From WHSW01 sp963846165 (GTDB lineage Bacteria > Actinomycetota > Thermoleophilia > Solirubrobacterales > 70-9): a DNA stretch of 64,000 bases. Location of the stretch: NCBI GenBank assembly GCA_963846165.1, contig CAWJUU010000011.1, positions 62,001 through 126,000 of the forward strand, given 5' to 3'. Shown one piece after another: positions 40,706-48,569 of this stretch (its first letter is position 1; every line of letters begins with the position of its first letter). A model generated the notes under the pieces. It was not told the DNA's origin, searched no databases, and saw only the letters and a program-made list of their open reading frames with translations. The position numbers and the translations under genes are program-made.

Positions 40706-41867
40706 CGACGAGACGCAGTCTCGCATCGCGGCTCGACGGCCTCGCGGCCGATCCGGCGCTGCCACCGCGAGCGATGTTGAGCAGCAGCCCCACGGCGGCG
40801 AGCATCACGAGCATGCTCGCATTGCCGTAGGAGACGAGCGGCAGCGGAACCCCGGTCAGCGGCGCCATCCCGAACACCGCAAGCAGGTTGACTAGCGCCT
40901 GCACCAGGACCAGCGAGGTGAGGCCGGCGGCGAGCAGCTTGCCGTAGCGATCGCTGGCGTTCTGGGCGATCTTCAGGCCCGCGAAGGCGAACATCCCGTA
41001 GAGGCCGACGAGCGCCGCGATCCCCAGCATCCCGAACTCTTCCCCGATCACCGCGGCGATCATGTCGGTGTGCGCCTCGGGCAGGTAGAAGGCCTTCTGC
41101 AGGCTCTCCCCGAGCCCGACGCCGAATAGGCCCCCCGAGCCGAGCGCGATCTTCGCCTGGAGCAACTGAAAGCCGGCGCCGCCCGGATCGCCGCTCGGAT
41201 CGAGGAAGGTGGCGATCCGCGCCACCCGGTAGGGCTCGATCATCACCGCGAGCAGCATCGCCGCGGCGGCGCCTGCGGCGAGCAGGCCGATGTCGCGCAA
41301 GCGCACCCCCGCGGCGACGAGCAGCGCACCGATCGCAAGACAGGTGACGAGCGCGGTGCCGAGATCGCCGACGGCAATTACGAGCACGCCGGCGCCGGCC
41401 ACGCCGAGCACCGGCGTCAGGCGGCCGACGCCGCCACGAAGGATTGCCGGCCGAGTCGCGAGCAGCTGCGCCGCAAACAGGACGAGCGCGATCTTCATCA
41501 GCTCGGAGGGCTGGATCTGGACCGGGCCGGCAGCGATCCAGGCGCGCGAGCCGTTGATCTCGGTGCCGATCCCCGGGACCAGGACGGCGAGGCAGAGCGC
41601 GAACGAGATCGCGAGCACCAGTGGTGTCAGGGGGCGCAGGATGCGCACTCCGCCGACCGCGAGCATGCGCATCGCCAGCAGCCCGACGACACCGAAGACG
41701 ACCGTGCGCTTGAGGTAGTAGGCCCCATCCCCCGACTCCCCCAGCAGCGAGGTCGTCGAGCTGGCGCTGAAGACCATGACGACGCCGAAGGCGAGCAGGC
41801 AGAGCGTCGCCGTGAGCAGCAGCGAGTACTCGAGCGACTGCGTCGCCTTTGCGCGCTTGGCGCTCAC
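40614..41867 (-). CDS. ftsW: Peptidoglycan glycosyltransferase FtsW (SEDS family)
   Basis: SEDS polymerase of septal peptidoglycan, partner of the FtsI transpeptidase. 417 residues from GTG at 41867 (GTGA overlap with murD). About ten membrane segments; signature GINGSRAW-like GTEINGSRAW near 102, QPSELMKIALVLF near 118, EEFGMLGIAALVGLYG near 285 and LTGVPLPLVSYGNAS near 340. The last 50 residues are a hydrophilic Arg/Ser-rich tail that runs 92 bases into murG, unusually long for this boundary. Confidence 0.93.
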   Translation of the reverse strand: MSAKRAKATQSLEYSLLLTATLCLLAFGVVMVFSASSTTSLLGESGDGAYYLKRTVVFGVVGLLAMRMLAVGGVRILRPLTPLVLAISFALCLAVLVPGIGTEINGSRAWIAAGPVQIQPSELMKIALVLFAAQLLATRPAILRGGVGRLTPVLGVAGAGVLVIAVGDLGTALVTCLAIGALLVAAGVRLRDIGLLAAGAAAAMLLAVMIEPYRVARIATFLDPSGDPGGAGFQLLQAKIALGSGGLFGVGLGESLQKAFYLPEAHTDMIAAVIGEEFGMLGIAALVGLYGMFAFAGLKIAQNASDRYGKLLAAGLTSLVLVQALVNLLAVFGMAPLTGVPLPLVSYGNASMLVMLAAVGLLLNIARGGSAGSAARPSSRDARLRLVDGQAAKSRNSRGGNRRARRSSAGRRRRASR

Positions 41868-43228
41868 GCCAGCTCTCCGACGAGCTCGCGGAAGTGGTCT
41901 CCTCGTGCCTCGAAGTCGCGGTAGGCGTCGAAGCTCGCGCAGGCGGGCGCGAGCAGCACGACCTCGCCGGGCGAGGCGTCGGCGGCGGCCCTTTGCACGG
42001 CCTCGGCCAGGTCTGCACAGCGGCGATGCTCGACCCCGGCGTCCCAAGCGGGCTCGAGGTCGCGCTCGAGCAGCTCGGCGGCCTCGCCGATCAGGTAGCA
42101 GGCCAGGCAGCGTTCGCGGACCGGCGCAGCCAGCTCGGCGAAGCCGCCACCCTTGAGCGAGCCACCGAGGATCGCGCGCACACCGCCGTCGAAGGACCGC
42201 AGGGCGGCGGTCGCGGCGGCGGTATTGGTCGCCTTCGAGTCGTTGACGAAGCTGACGCCGCCGACCTCGCCGACGCGCTCGAGCCGGTGGGGCAACCCGG
42301 GGAAGCTCTGCAGCCCGTCGGCGATCGCCTCACGCCGAATCCCCATCGCGGCGGCCGCGGCGGCGGCGGCGGCGGCGTTCTCGGCGTTGTGCGGGCCGAT
42401 CAGGGCGAGCCCGGCGGTTTCGAGCAGCGGCTCTCCGGCGAGCTCGAGCAGCGGCCCGACGATCGTCGCCTGACAATCGTCACTGGCGCCCGGTTCGCGG
42501 CAGAAGGCGATCCGGCGCCCGCAGCCGCCGAGGTCGATGCCGGCCAGGGCCGACTCGGAGGCGTTGTAGACGCACGCGTCCTCGTTTGCCTGGTTGGCGA
42601 ACATCCGCAACTTCGCCGCCAGGTAGGCGTCGAGGTCGGGGTGGCGGTCGAGGTGGTCCGGGGCGAGGTTGAGCAGCACGCCGCACTCGGGCGCGAACAG
42701 CTCACTGTCCTCGAGCTGGAAGCTCGACGTCTCGCAGATCACCGTCACATCGGCCGCCAGCTCGCCGACCAGCGAGGCGAGCGGCGTACCGACGTTGCCG
42801 GCGACCGCGACCGGCTCGCCGGCGGTGCGCCAGACGTGCCCGAGGAGCTCCGTCACCGTCGTCTTGCCGTTCGTCCCGGTCACGGCTACGAAACGGTTCT
42901 CGAGCAGGCGCCAGGCGAGCTCGAGCTCGCCGATGACGGGCATGCCGCGCTCGCGGGCCGCGGCGATCGCGGGAGCCCCGGCGGGCACCCCCGGGCTCTT
43001 GACCACGCAGCGAGCTCGCTCGAGGGCTTCGGTTCCGTCCACATTCAGGAGAACTTCGACGCCCGCCCCTGCGAGCCCTGCCGCACCACCGGGCGAGGCC
43101 GTATCGACGCCGATCACCTGCTCCGAGCGCCCGGCGAGCAGCCGCGCCACGGCCTGGCCTGAGCGCGCCAGGCCGACGACCAGATACGGACCCCGGGGCA
43201 GGGGCGGACGATCCTTGAATTCAGGCAC
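41864..43228 (-). CDS. murD: UDP-N-acetylmuramoyl-L-alanine--D-glutamate ligase
   Basis: Adds D-Glu to UDP-MurNAc-L-Ala. 454 residues, GTG at 43228. N-terminal motif VVGLARSGQAVARLL near 17-31, P-loop VTGTNGKTTVTELLGH near 113-128, LNLAPDHLDRH near 187, and FVNDSKATN near 320. A run of ten Ala residues (NAENAAAAAAAAAAMG) comes from a GCG/GCC repeat and may vary in length. First gene of the second half of the dcw cluster, transcribed away from a plus-strand membrane-protein gene. Confidence 0.95.
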   Translation of the reverse strand: MPEFKDRPPLPRGPYLVVGLARSGQAVARLLAGRSEQVIGVDTASPGGAAGLAGAGVEVLLNVDGTEALERARCVVKSPGVPAGAPAIAAARERGMPVIGELELAWRLLENRFVAVTGTNGKTTVTELLGHVWRTAGEPVAVAGNVGTPLASLVGELAADVTVICETSSFQLEDSELFAPECGVLLNLAPDHLDRHPDLDAYLAAKLRMFANQANEDACVYNASESALAGIDLGGCGRRIAFCREPGASDDCQATIVGPLLELAGEPLLETAGLALIGPHNAENAAAAAAAAAAMGIRREAIADGLQSFPGLPHRLERVGEVGGVSFVNDSKATNTAAATAALRSFDGGVRAILGGSLKGGGFAELAAPVRERCLACYLIGEAAELLERDLEPAWDAGVEHRRCADLAEAVQRAAADASPGEVVLLAPACASFDAYRDFEARGDHFRELVGELA

Positions 43229-43293
43229 GGACTTAGTTTCGCGGCGGCGCCTCCGCCCCCTGCGGCTGCAGCCGCGGTCGCTAAGTTGTCCGC

Positions 43294-43713
43294 ATGGAGA
43301 ACCGGGTCAAGCAGGCGTCGGGAAAGACCGGGCGGTTCGTGATCGAGATCGCCGCTGCGGCGTTCGTGGGCGCCGGGATCCCGCTGTTCTGGATCTGGAT
43401 CGGTTCGATGATCCAGGGCTCGCGCGGCGCGCAGGGGGTCGAGTCGGCGACCGCGGTCGTCCTGATCGCGGGGATCCTGATCAGCTACATCATCGTCGTC
43501 ATCATCGCCAGCGCGATCCAGTCCCGCAACGTGGGCTCGTCCCGCCCGCCGACCCGTTACCCCTGGATGCGCAGCATGCGCGATGAGCCCTACCGCCCCG
43601 GGACCACCAAGTTGAGCCCGGTCGAGTCGGTCTTCGTCGGCACCGCGGTGGTCGCGTCGATCGCGATGCTGGTCTGGTTCTTCGCCTTCGCCGGCTCCCC
43701 GCTTCCGGGCTAG
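43294..43713 (+). CDS. Small three-span membrane protein, unknown function
   Basis: 139 residues from ATG at 43294. Three predicted spans (about 16-40, 48-71, 113-133). Between spans two and three is a hydrophilic loop with SSRPPTRYPWMRSMRDEPYRPG. The C terminus VVASIAMLVWFFAFAGSPLPG resembles that of the 136-residue protein at 13786, so they seem to be paralogues of a lineage-specific family. It lies on the plus strand between murD and mraY, with an SRPBCC protein and greA, and separates the dcw cluster into two parts. Confidence 0.65.
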   Translation: MENRVKQASGKTGRFVIEIAAAAFVGAGIPLFWIWIGSMIQGSRGAQGVESATAVVLIAGILISYIIVVIIASAIQSRNVGSSRPPTRYPWMRSMRDEPYRPGTTKLSPVESVFVGTAVVASIAMLVWFFAFAGSPLPG

Positions 43714-43715
43714 CT

Positions 43716-44162
43716 CTGTTCGAGGCCGTCCACAGCGAGCGGATCAGCGCCGAGCCGGCGGACGTCTGGGCGCTGTGGGCCGATCCGGGCCGCTGGCCGC
43801 AATGGAACGAGCCGGCCGAGAGGGCCGAGACCGACGCCGGGCTCGCGGTCGGGTCCGAGGTGCGGGTGAAGATGCGCCGCGGCGGCACGGTCAAGTTCGA
43901 CGTGATCGAGCTCGCGCCCGAGCGCCTGCTGGTCTACGAGGCCCGCTTCCCGGGCGCACGACTCGGCCACGAGCACCGGCTCGCGCCCGGCCGCTCCAGC
44001 GTCGAGGTCATCCACCGCACCTACGTCGAGGGCCCGCTCTCGGGCTTCTGGTCGCTGATGATGAGCCGCAAGAGGATGCGCGAGAACGTCGTCCGCTTCG
44101 TCGAGCGCGAGCGCGAGCTGACCGAGCCGCGGGCGCGATCGCGCCGGGGCGTGAGAGGGTGA
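43716..44162 (+). CDS. SRPBCC (START-like) lipid-binding fold protein, possible CTG start
   Basis: About 148 residues of the polyketide-cyclase/dehydrase SRPBCC type: SERISAEPADVWALWADPGRWPQW near the N terminus (8-32) is the classic opening, then EVRVKMRRGGTVKFDVIELAPERLL and a C-terminal amphipathic helix. Family members bind hydrophobic ligands; none can be assigned. There is no ATG, GTG or TTG before the conserved start. A CTG at 43716, three bases after the upstream stop, is where a start would be expected. The first internal Met would remove half of the protein. It precedes greA by seven bases. Confidence 0.7.
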   Translation: MFEAVHSERISAEPADVWALWADPGRWPQWNEPAERAETDAGLAVGSEVRVKMRRGGTVKFDVIELAPERLLVYEARFPGARLGHEHRLAPGRSSVEVIHRTYVEGPLSGFWSLMMSRKRMRENVVRFVERERELTEPRARSRRGVRG

Positions 44163-44169
44163 ACCCGCG

Positions 44170-44637
44170 ATGAAGGACGCCAAGCCGACGATCAGCCCCG
44201 AGGGCCGCGCCGCGGCCGAGGCCGAGCTGCGGCTCCTGGTCGAGAAGCGGCGTCCCGAGATCGTCGCCTCGATCAAGGTCGCGCGCGAGTTCGGCGACCT
44301 GAAGGAGAACGCCGAGTACCACGCCGCCCGCGAGGCCCAGGGCATGAACGAGGCGCGGATCCGCGTGCTAGAGCATCACCTGGCGACGGCGATCGTCCGG
44401 GAGCCCGAGAGCGGCGACGTGGTCGGCGTCGGCTCGCGGGTCAGCTTCCGCGACGGCGAGAGCGGCGAGCTCAAGCAGATGACAGTGGTCCACCCGCTTG
44501 AGGCCTCATTGGCCGACGGCAAGCTCTCGGCCGAGAGCCCGATCGGGAAGGCCCTCGTCGGCGGCCGCAAGGGCGACCGGGTCGAGGTCGAGACTCGCCG
44601 CGGTGCGAAGCAACTCGAGATCCTCGAGGTCCGCTAG
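44170..44637 (+). CDS. greA: Transcription elongation factor GreA
   Basis: Rescues backtracked RNA polymerase by stimulating transcript cleavage. 155 residues: N-terminal coiled coil with the acidic-tip sequence EFGDLKENAEYHAAREAQ near 37-54, and a C-terminal FKBP-like domain with SPIGKALVGGRKGDRVEVE near 120-138. ATG at 44170. In this window it is inserted, on the opposite strand, between mraY and murD. Confidence 0.95.
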   Translation: MKDAKPTISPEGRAAAEAELRLLVEKRRPEIVASIKVAREFGDLKENAEYHAAREAQGMNEARIRVLEHHLATAIVREPESGDVVGVGSRVSFRDGESGELKQMTVVHPLEASLADGKLSAESPIGKALVGGRKGDRVEVETRRGAKQLEILEVR

Positions 44638-44665
44638 TCCCGCATCCGCCGGCCTCCCCGGCTCT

Positions 44666-45685
44666 CTAGGGAATCGAGTTCTGATACAGCGTGTAGCCGA
44701 TCCCGCTGCAGACCGCGGCCAGGATCCAGAACCGGAGCATGATCTTGGTCTCCGACCAGGCGAGGAGCTCGAAGTGGTGGTGGACGGGCGCCATCAGCAG
44801 CACACGGCGGCGGAACATCTTGAAGCTGATCACCTGGACCGCGACGGAGAGCGCCTCGATCACGAAGATGCCGCCGATGATGATCAGCAGGAGCTCGGTC
44901 TGCGTCATCACGGCCAGGGCGCCGATCGCGCCGCCCAATCCGAGCGACCCGGTGTCGCCCATGAAGATCGAGGCCGGGAAGGCGTTGAACCAGAGGAAGC
45001 CGACCGAGGCGCCGACGAAGCACGCCGAGAGCAGCGCCAGCCCCTCCTGGCCGGTGGTGATCGTGATCGCGGTGTAGGCGAGCAGGACGATCGCGCACGA
45101 GCCCGCCGCCAGCCCGTCGAGGCCGTCGGTGAGGTTGACGGCGTTCGAGGCTCCCGCGACGACCAGGTAGACGAAGATCAGGTAGACGACCGGGCCGACG
45201 TAGATCTCGGTGTCGAAGATCCGCGACTGGAGCGCCGGCTCGAGCCCGAGCTCGTCGTAGGCGATCCACCAGAGCGCCAGCGCGAGCCCGATCTGGCCGA
45301 GCAGCTTCCAGCGGGCCGCGAGCCCGAGCGAGCGGCGCTTGGTGATCTTGATGAAGTCGTCGGCGAAGCCGAGCGCCGCGCAGCCCAGCGCAACTCCGAA
45401 CACCGCGAAGCTGGCCGTGTCGCGCTCGGAGAGCACCAGGTAGGGGATCGAGATCGCGAGGAAGAGGATCAGCCCGCCCATCGTCGGTGTGCCCGCCTTC
45501 TCGTGATGCCCCTCGGGGCCCTCCTCGCGGATCTGCTGGCCGAACTCCTTCACCCGCAGGTACTCGATGAACTTCGGCCCGAGAAAGATCGTGATCAGCA
45601 TCGCCGCCATCCCGGCGATCAGCACCTCGCCACGGTCGATCGCCGCCGAGGTGACGTCGTTGATGATCTGGGCGACCGGGAGCAT
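44666..45685 (-). CDS. mraY: Phospho-N-acetylmuramoyl-pentapeptide transferase
   Basis: Integral membrane enzyme that joins UDP-MurNAc-pentapeptide to undecaprenyl phosphate, forming lipid I. 339 residues from ATG at 45685; about ten spans. Catalytic motifs: GFADDFIKITKRRSLG near 105-120, NLTDGLDGLAAG near 185, and APVHHHFELL near 310. Follows murF by four bases and ends the first half of the dcw cluster. Confidence 0.96.
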   Translation of the reverse strand: MLPVAQIINDVTSAAIDRGEVLIAGMAAMLITIFLGPKFIEYLRVKEFGQQIREEGPEGHHEKAGTPTMGGLILFLAISIPYLVLSERDTASFAVFGVALGCAALGFADDFIKITKRRSLGLAARWKLLGQIGLALALWWIAYDELGLEPALQSRIFDTEIYVGPVVYLIFVYLVVAGASNAVNLTDGLDGLAAGSCAIVLLAYTAITITTGQEGLALLSACFVGASVGFLWFNAFPASIFMGDTGSLGLGGAIGALAVMTQTELLLIIIGGIFVIEALSVAVQVISFKMFRRRVLLMAPVHHHFELLAWSETKIMLRFWILAAVCSGIGYTLYQNSIP

Positions 45686-45689
45686 TTCG

Positions 45690-47045
45690 CTAACCCCGGT
45701 CGCCGTAACGCGCCAGCAGCTCATCGGTGAACGCCTCGAGGCCGACCGAGCGCGAGCCCTTGACCAGGATCGCGTCCCCCTCGCCGATCAGCTGCGCGGC
45801 GACCGGCACGGCCGCTTCGGCGTCGGGCGCCCAATCGTCGGGCGCGTAGTCGCGCGCGAGCTCGCCGACGCCGACGATCAACTCGATCCCGAGGCCGCGG
45901 GCGTGAGCGCCGGCCTCGCGGTGATAGCCGGCGGCGCGCGGACCGAGCTCGGCCATGCCGCCGAGCACGGCGATCCGGCGCCCGGCGACGTCGAGCGACG
46001 CGAGGTGGTCGAGCGCCGCTCGCATCGAGATCGGGTTTGCGTTGTAGCAGTCGTTGACGAGCACCGAGCCTCCGGCGAGCTCGATCAGCTCGCCCCGCAG
46101 CCGCGAGAAGGATATGCCCGGCGCCCGACGTGCCATTTCGGCCACGGGCGCATCAAGCGCGGTGCCGATCGCGACCGCGCAGACGGTGTTGGCGAGATTG
46201 TGCTGCTCGGAGAACGGAAGCTCGAATTCCGCCTCGCCGTGCGGGGTGCCGATCACCGCCTCGAGCCCGGACTCGCGACGCCTCTCCGAGACCACGAACA
46301 CGTCGCCGCCCGGGCCGAAGGTGAGCGTCACCAGCTCGTCGGAGAGGTGCGGTGCAAGCGCCTCGGCGTCGGCGGGGACTACGGCGCGCCCGTTCTCGCG
46401 CAGGCCGGCGAGGATCTCGGCCTTGGCCTCGGCGATCGCCTCCTCGGTGCCGAGCAGCTCGAGGTGCACGGGCCCGACGTTGGTGATCGCGGCGACGTCG
46501 GGCTCCGCGATCTCGCACAGCTCCGCGATCTGGCCCGTGCCGCGCATCGCCATCTCGAGCACCAGCAGCTCAGTCTCCGGCGGCGCCCCCAGAACCGCCA
46601 GCGGCAGGCCGATCTCGGTGTTGAAGTTCTCCGGGCTCGCGTGGGTGCGGAACGGCAGGATCGCACGACAGATGTCCTTCACCGACGTCTTGCCGGTCGA
46701 CCCCGTGATCCCGACCACCGCGCAGCCGAGCTCGCGCCGCCAGGCGCGGGCGAGCGCTTGAAGTGAGGCGAGCGGGTCCGGGCTGGCGAAGATCCAGCCG
46801 GCGCCGGCACCCGTGAGGCTCGGCGCCCGCGCCGGCTCGACCACCACACCCCACGCACCCGCCTCGAGCGCCGAGATCGCGAACTCGCCGCCGTCCGCAT
46901 GCTCGCCGGGCAGGCCGAAGAACAGGTCGCCGGGAGCGATCGCGCGCGAGTCGATCGCCGCGCGCTCCGGCCGCCCCTCCCCGCCTTCCCGGACGATCTC
47001 GGCGCCGGCCTCGGCGGCTATCCGCGCCGCCGAGAGCTCGATCAC
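45690..47045 (-). CDS. murF: UDP-N-acetylmuramoyl-tripeptide--D-alanyl-D-alanine ligase
   Basis: Adds D-Ala-D-Ala to the UDP-MurNAc tripeptide. 451 residues, GTG at 47045 overlapping the murE stop. P-loop GITGSTGKTSVKD near 111-123, NFNTEIGLPL near 137, GPVHLELLG near 190, and VNDCYNANPISMRAAL near 320. Complete and normal in length. Confidence 0.95.
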   Translation of the reverse strand: MIELSAARIAAEAGAEIVREGGEGRPERAAIDSRAIAPGDLFFGLPGEHADGGEFAISALEAGAWGVVVEPARAPSLTGAGAGWIFASPDPLASLQALARAWRRELGCAVVGITGSTGKTSVKDICRAILPFRTHASPENFNTEIGLPLAVLGAPPETELLVLEMAMRGTGQIAELCEIAEPDVAAITNVGPVHLELLGTEEAIAEAKAEILAGLRENGRAVVPADAEALAPHLSDELVTLTFGPGGDVFVVSERRRESGLEAVIGTPHGEAEFELPFSEQHNLANTVCAVAIGTALDAPVAEMARRAPGISFSRLRGELIELAGGSVLVNDCYNANPISMRAALDHLASLDVAGRRIAVLGGMAELGPRAAGYHREAGAHARGLGIELIVGVGELARDYAPDDWAPDAEAAVPVAAQLIGEGDAILVKGSRSVGLEAFTDELLARYGDRG

Positions 47046-48526
47046 GGGCCCGCGCTCGCCGTCGCGGCCAGCCGGCGAAGCTCCTCGCGGGCGACGTCGC
47101 GATCGTCGAACGGGATCTTTCTGCCGCGCTCGAACTCCTGGCCCTGCTCGTGGCCCTTGCCGGCGATCACGACCGTGTCGTCGGCGGCCGCCGCGGCCAG
47201 CGCGAATGCGATCGCCGCTCGGCGGTCGGGCTCGACCGCGATCTCCGCCGTGGCGGCGTCCATCCCCGCCCGGATGTCGGCGACAATCGCCGGCGGGTCC
47301 TCCGAGCGCGGGTTGTCGGATGTGACCACCGCGAGGTCGGCGAGGCGGCCGACGATCTCGCCCATCAGCGGGCGCTTGTCAAGGTCACGGTCGCCCCCGG
47401 CGCCGAAGACGCAGACCAGCCTCGCCGAGTCCGGGGTCACCTGCCGCGCCGAGACGAGCACGTTCTCGAGCGAGTCGGGGGTGTGCGCGTAGTCGACCAA
47501 GACCGTGAACGGCTGTCCCTCGTCGACGGGCTCGAAGCGGCCGGGCACCCTCTCGGCCTCGCTCAGCGCCGCGGCCGCGTGGTCGAGCGGGACGCCGACG
47601 GCCCCCACCGAGGCGATCGCGCAGAGCGCGTTCTCGACGTTGAACCGGCCCGGGAGCGGGAGCACGACCTGGGCCTCCGCGTCGGTACCCACGCAGCGGA
47701 AGCGCGAACCCGAGGCATCGAAGTCGAGGTCGAGCGCTCGCAGGTCGGCGCGCTCGTCGCCGCTTGCCGAGAAGGTGATCGCGTCGAACTCGGCGACCAG
47801 CTTGTCACCGTAGGGGTCGTCGAGGTTGACCACCGCGCGCTCGGCTCGCTCGCCCGCGAACAGCAGGCGCTTGGCGCGGAAGTAGTCGTCCATGTCGGCG
47901 TGGAAGTCGAGATGGTCCTGAGTCAGGTTGGTGAACGCGGCGACCGCGAAGCGGATCCCGTCGGCGCGCCGCAACGCCAGCGCGTGCGATGAGACCTCCA
48001 TCGCGCAGGCGCGGTCGCCGGCGTCGGCCATCCGCCGAAAGGTGGCTTGGAGGTCGATCGCCTCGGGGGTCGTGCGCTCGACCTCCTCGGCGACGCCGCC
48101 GACCACCCGCTTGACCGTCCCGAGCAGACCCGTTTGGACGGCGCGGCGCTCGAGGATGTGGCGGATCAAGAACGCGGTGGTCGTCTTGCCGTTCGTGCCG
48201 GTGACACCGAACACGCGGACCTCGGCCGTCGGGTCGCCGTAGAACCGCACCGCCGCGTGCGCCATCGCGGCACGGCCGTCCGCCACCACCGCCTGGGTGA
48301 CGAACGGCTCGAGCTCGAGCGTGCGCTCGACCACGACCGCGGTCGCTCCCGCCTGCACCGCCAGCGGCGCGTACTCGTGCCCGTCGGCGATCGACCCCGG
48401 GTAGCAGAAAAACAGCGATCCCTGCTCGACCCGTCGGCTGTCGTAGGCGAGGCTGGTGATCTCGGTCTCGGCGTCGCCGACGATCTCGATCACGTCGGCG
48501 CCGGCGAGCAGCTCGCGAAGCTCCAT
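47042..48526 (-). CDS. murE: UDP-N-acetylmuramoyl-tripeptide synthetase, meso-DAP type
   Basis: Adds the third amino acid of the stem peptide. 494 residues from ATG at 48526 (MELRELLAG). P-loop FGVTGTNGKTTTAFLI near 105-120, and the substrate motif DNPRSEDP near 405. DNPR indicates meso-diaminopimelate, as opposed to the DDDP/DNPA types that use lysine, so the organism probably has mDAP peptidoglycan. GTGA overlap with murF; 43 bases after ftsI. Confidence 0.95.
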   Translation of the reverse strand: MELRELLAGADVIEIVGDAETEITSLAYDSRRVEQGSLFFCYPGSIADGHEYAPLAVQAGATAVVVERTLELEPFVTQAVVADGRAAMAHAAVRFYGDPTAEVRVFGVTGTNGKTTTAFLIRHILERRAVQTGLLGTVKRVVGGVAEEVERTTPEAIDLQATFRRMADAGDRACAMEVSSHALALRRADGIRFAVAAFTNLTQDHLDFHADMDDYFRAKRLLFAGERAERAVVNLDDPYGDKLVAEFDAITFSASGDERADLRALDLDFDASGSRFRCVGTDAEAQVVLPLPGRFNVENALCAIASVGAVGVPLDHAAAALSEAERVPGRFEPVDEGQPFTVLVDYAHTPDSLENVLVSARQVTPDSARLVCVFGAGGDRDLDKRPLMGEIVGRLADLAVVTSDNPRSEDPPAIVADIRAGMDAATAEIAVEPDRRAAIAFALAAAAADDTVVIAGKGHEQGQEFERGRKIPFDDRDVAREELRRLAATASAGP

Positions 48527-48569
48527 CACAGCGATTCTAGGAAGCCGCGCAGCGTCAGCCGCGCCCGAG

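Noticed and set aside
42340..42385. GCG/GCC repeat in murD as a regulatory microsatellite
   Set aside because: It encodes a simple poly-Ala stretch in frame; length variation is possible but nothing indicates phase variation.
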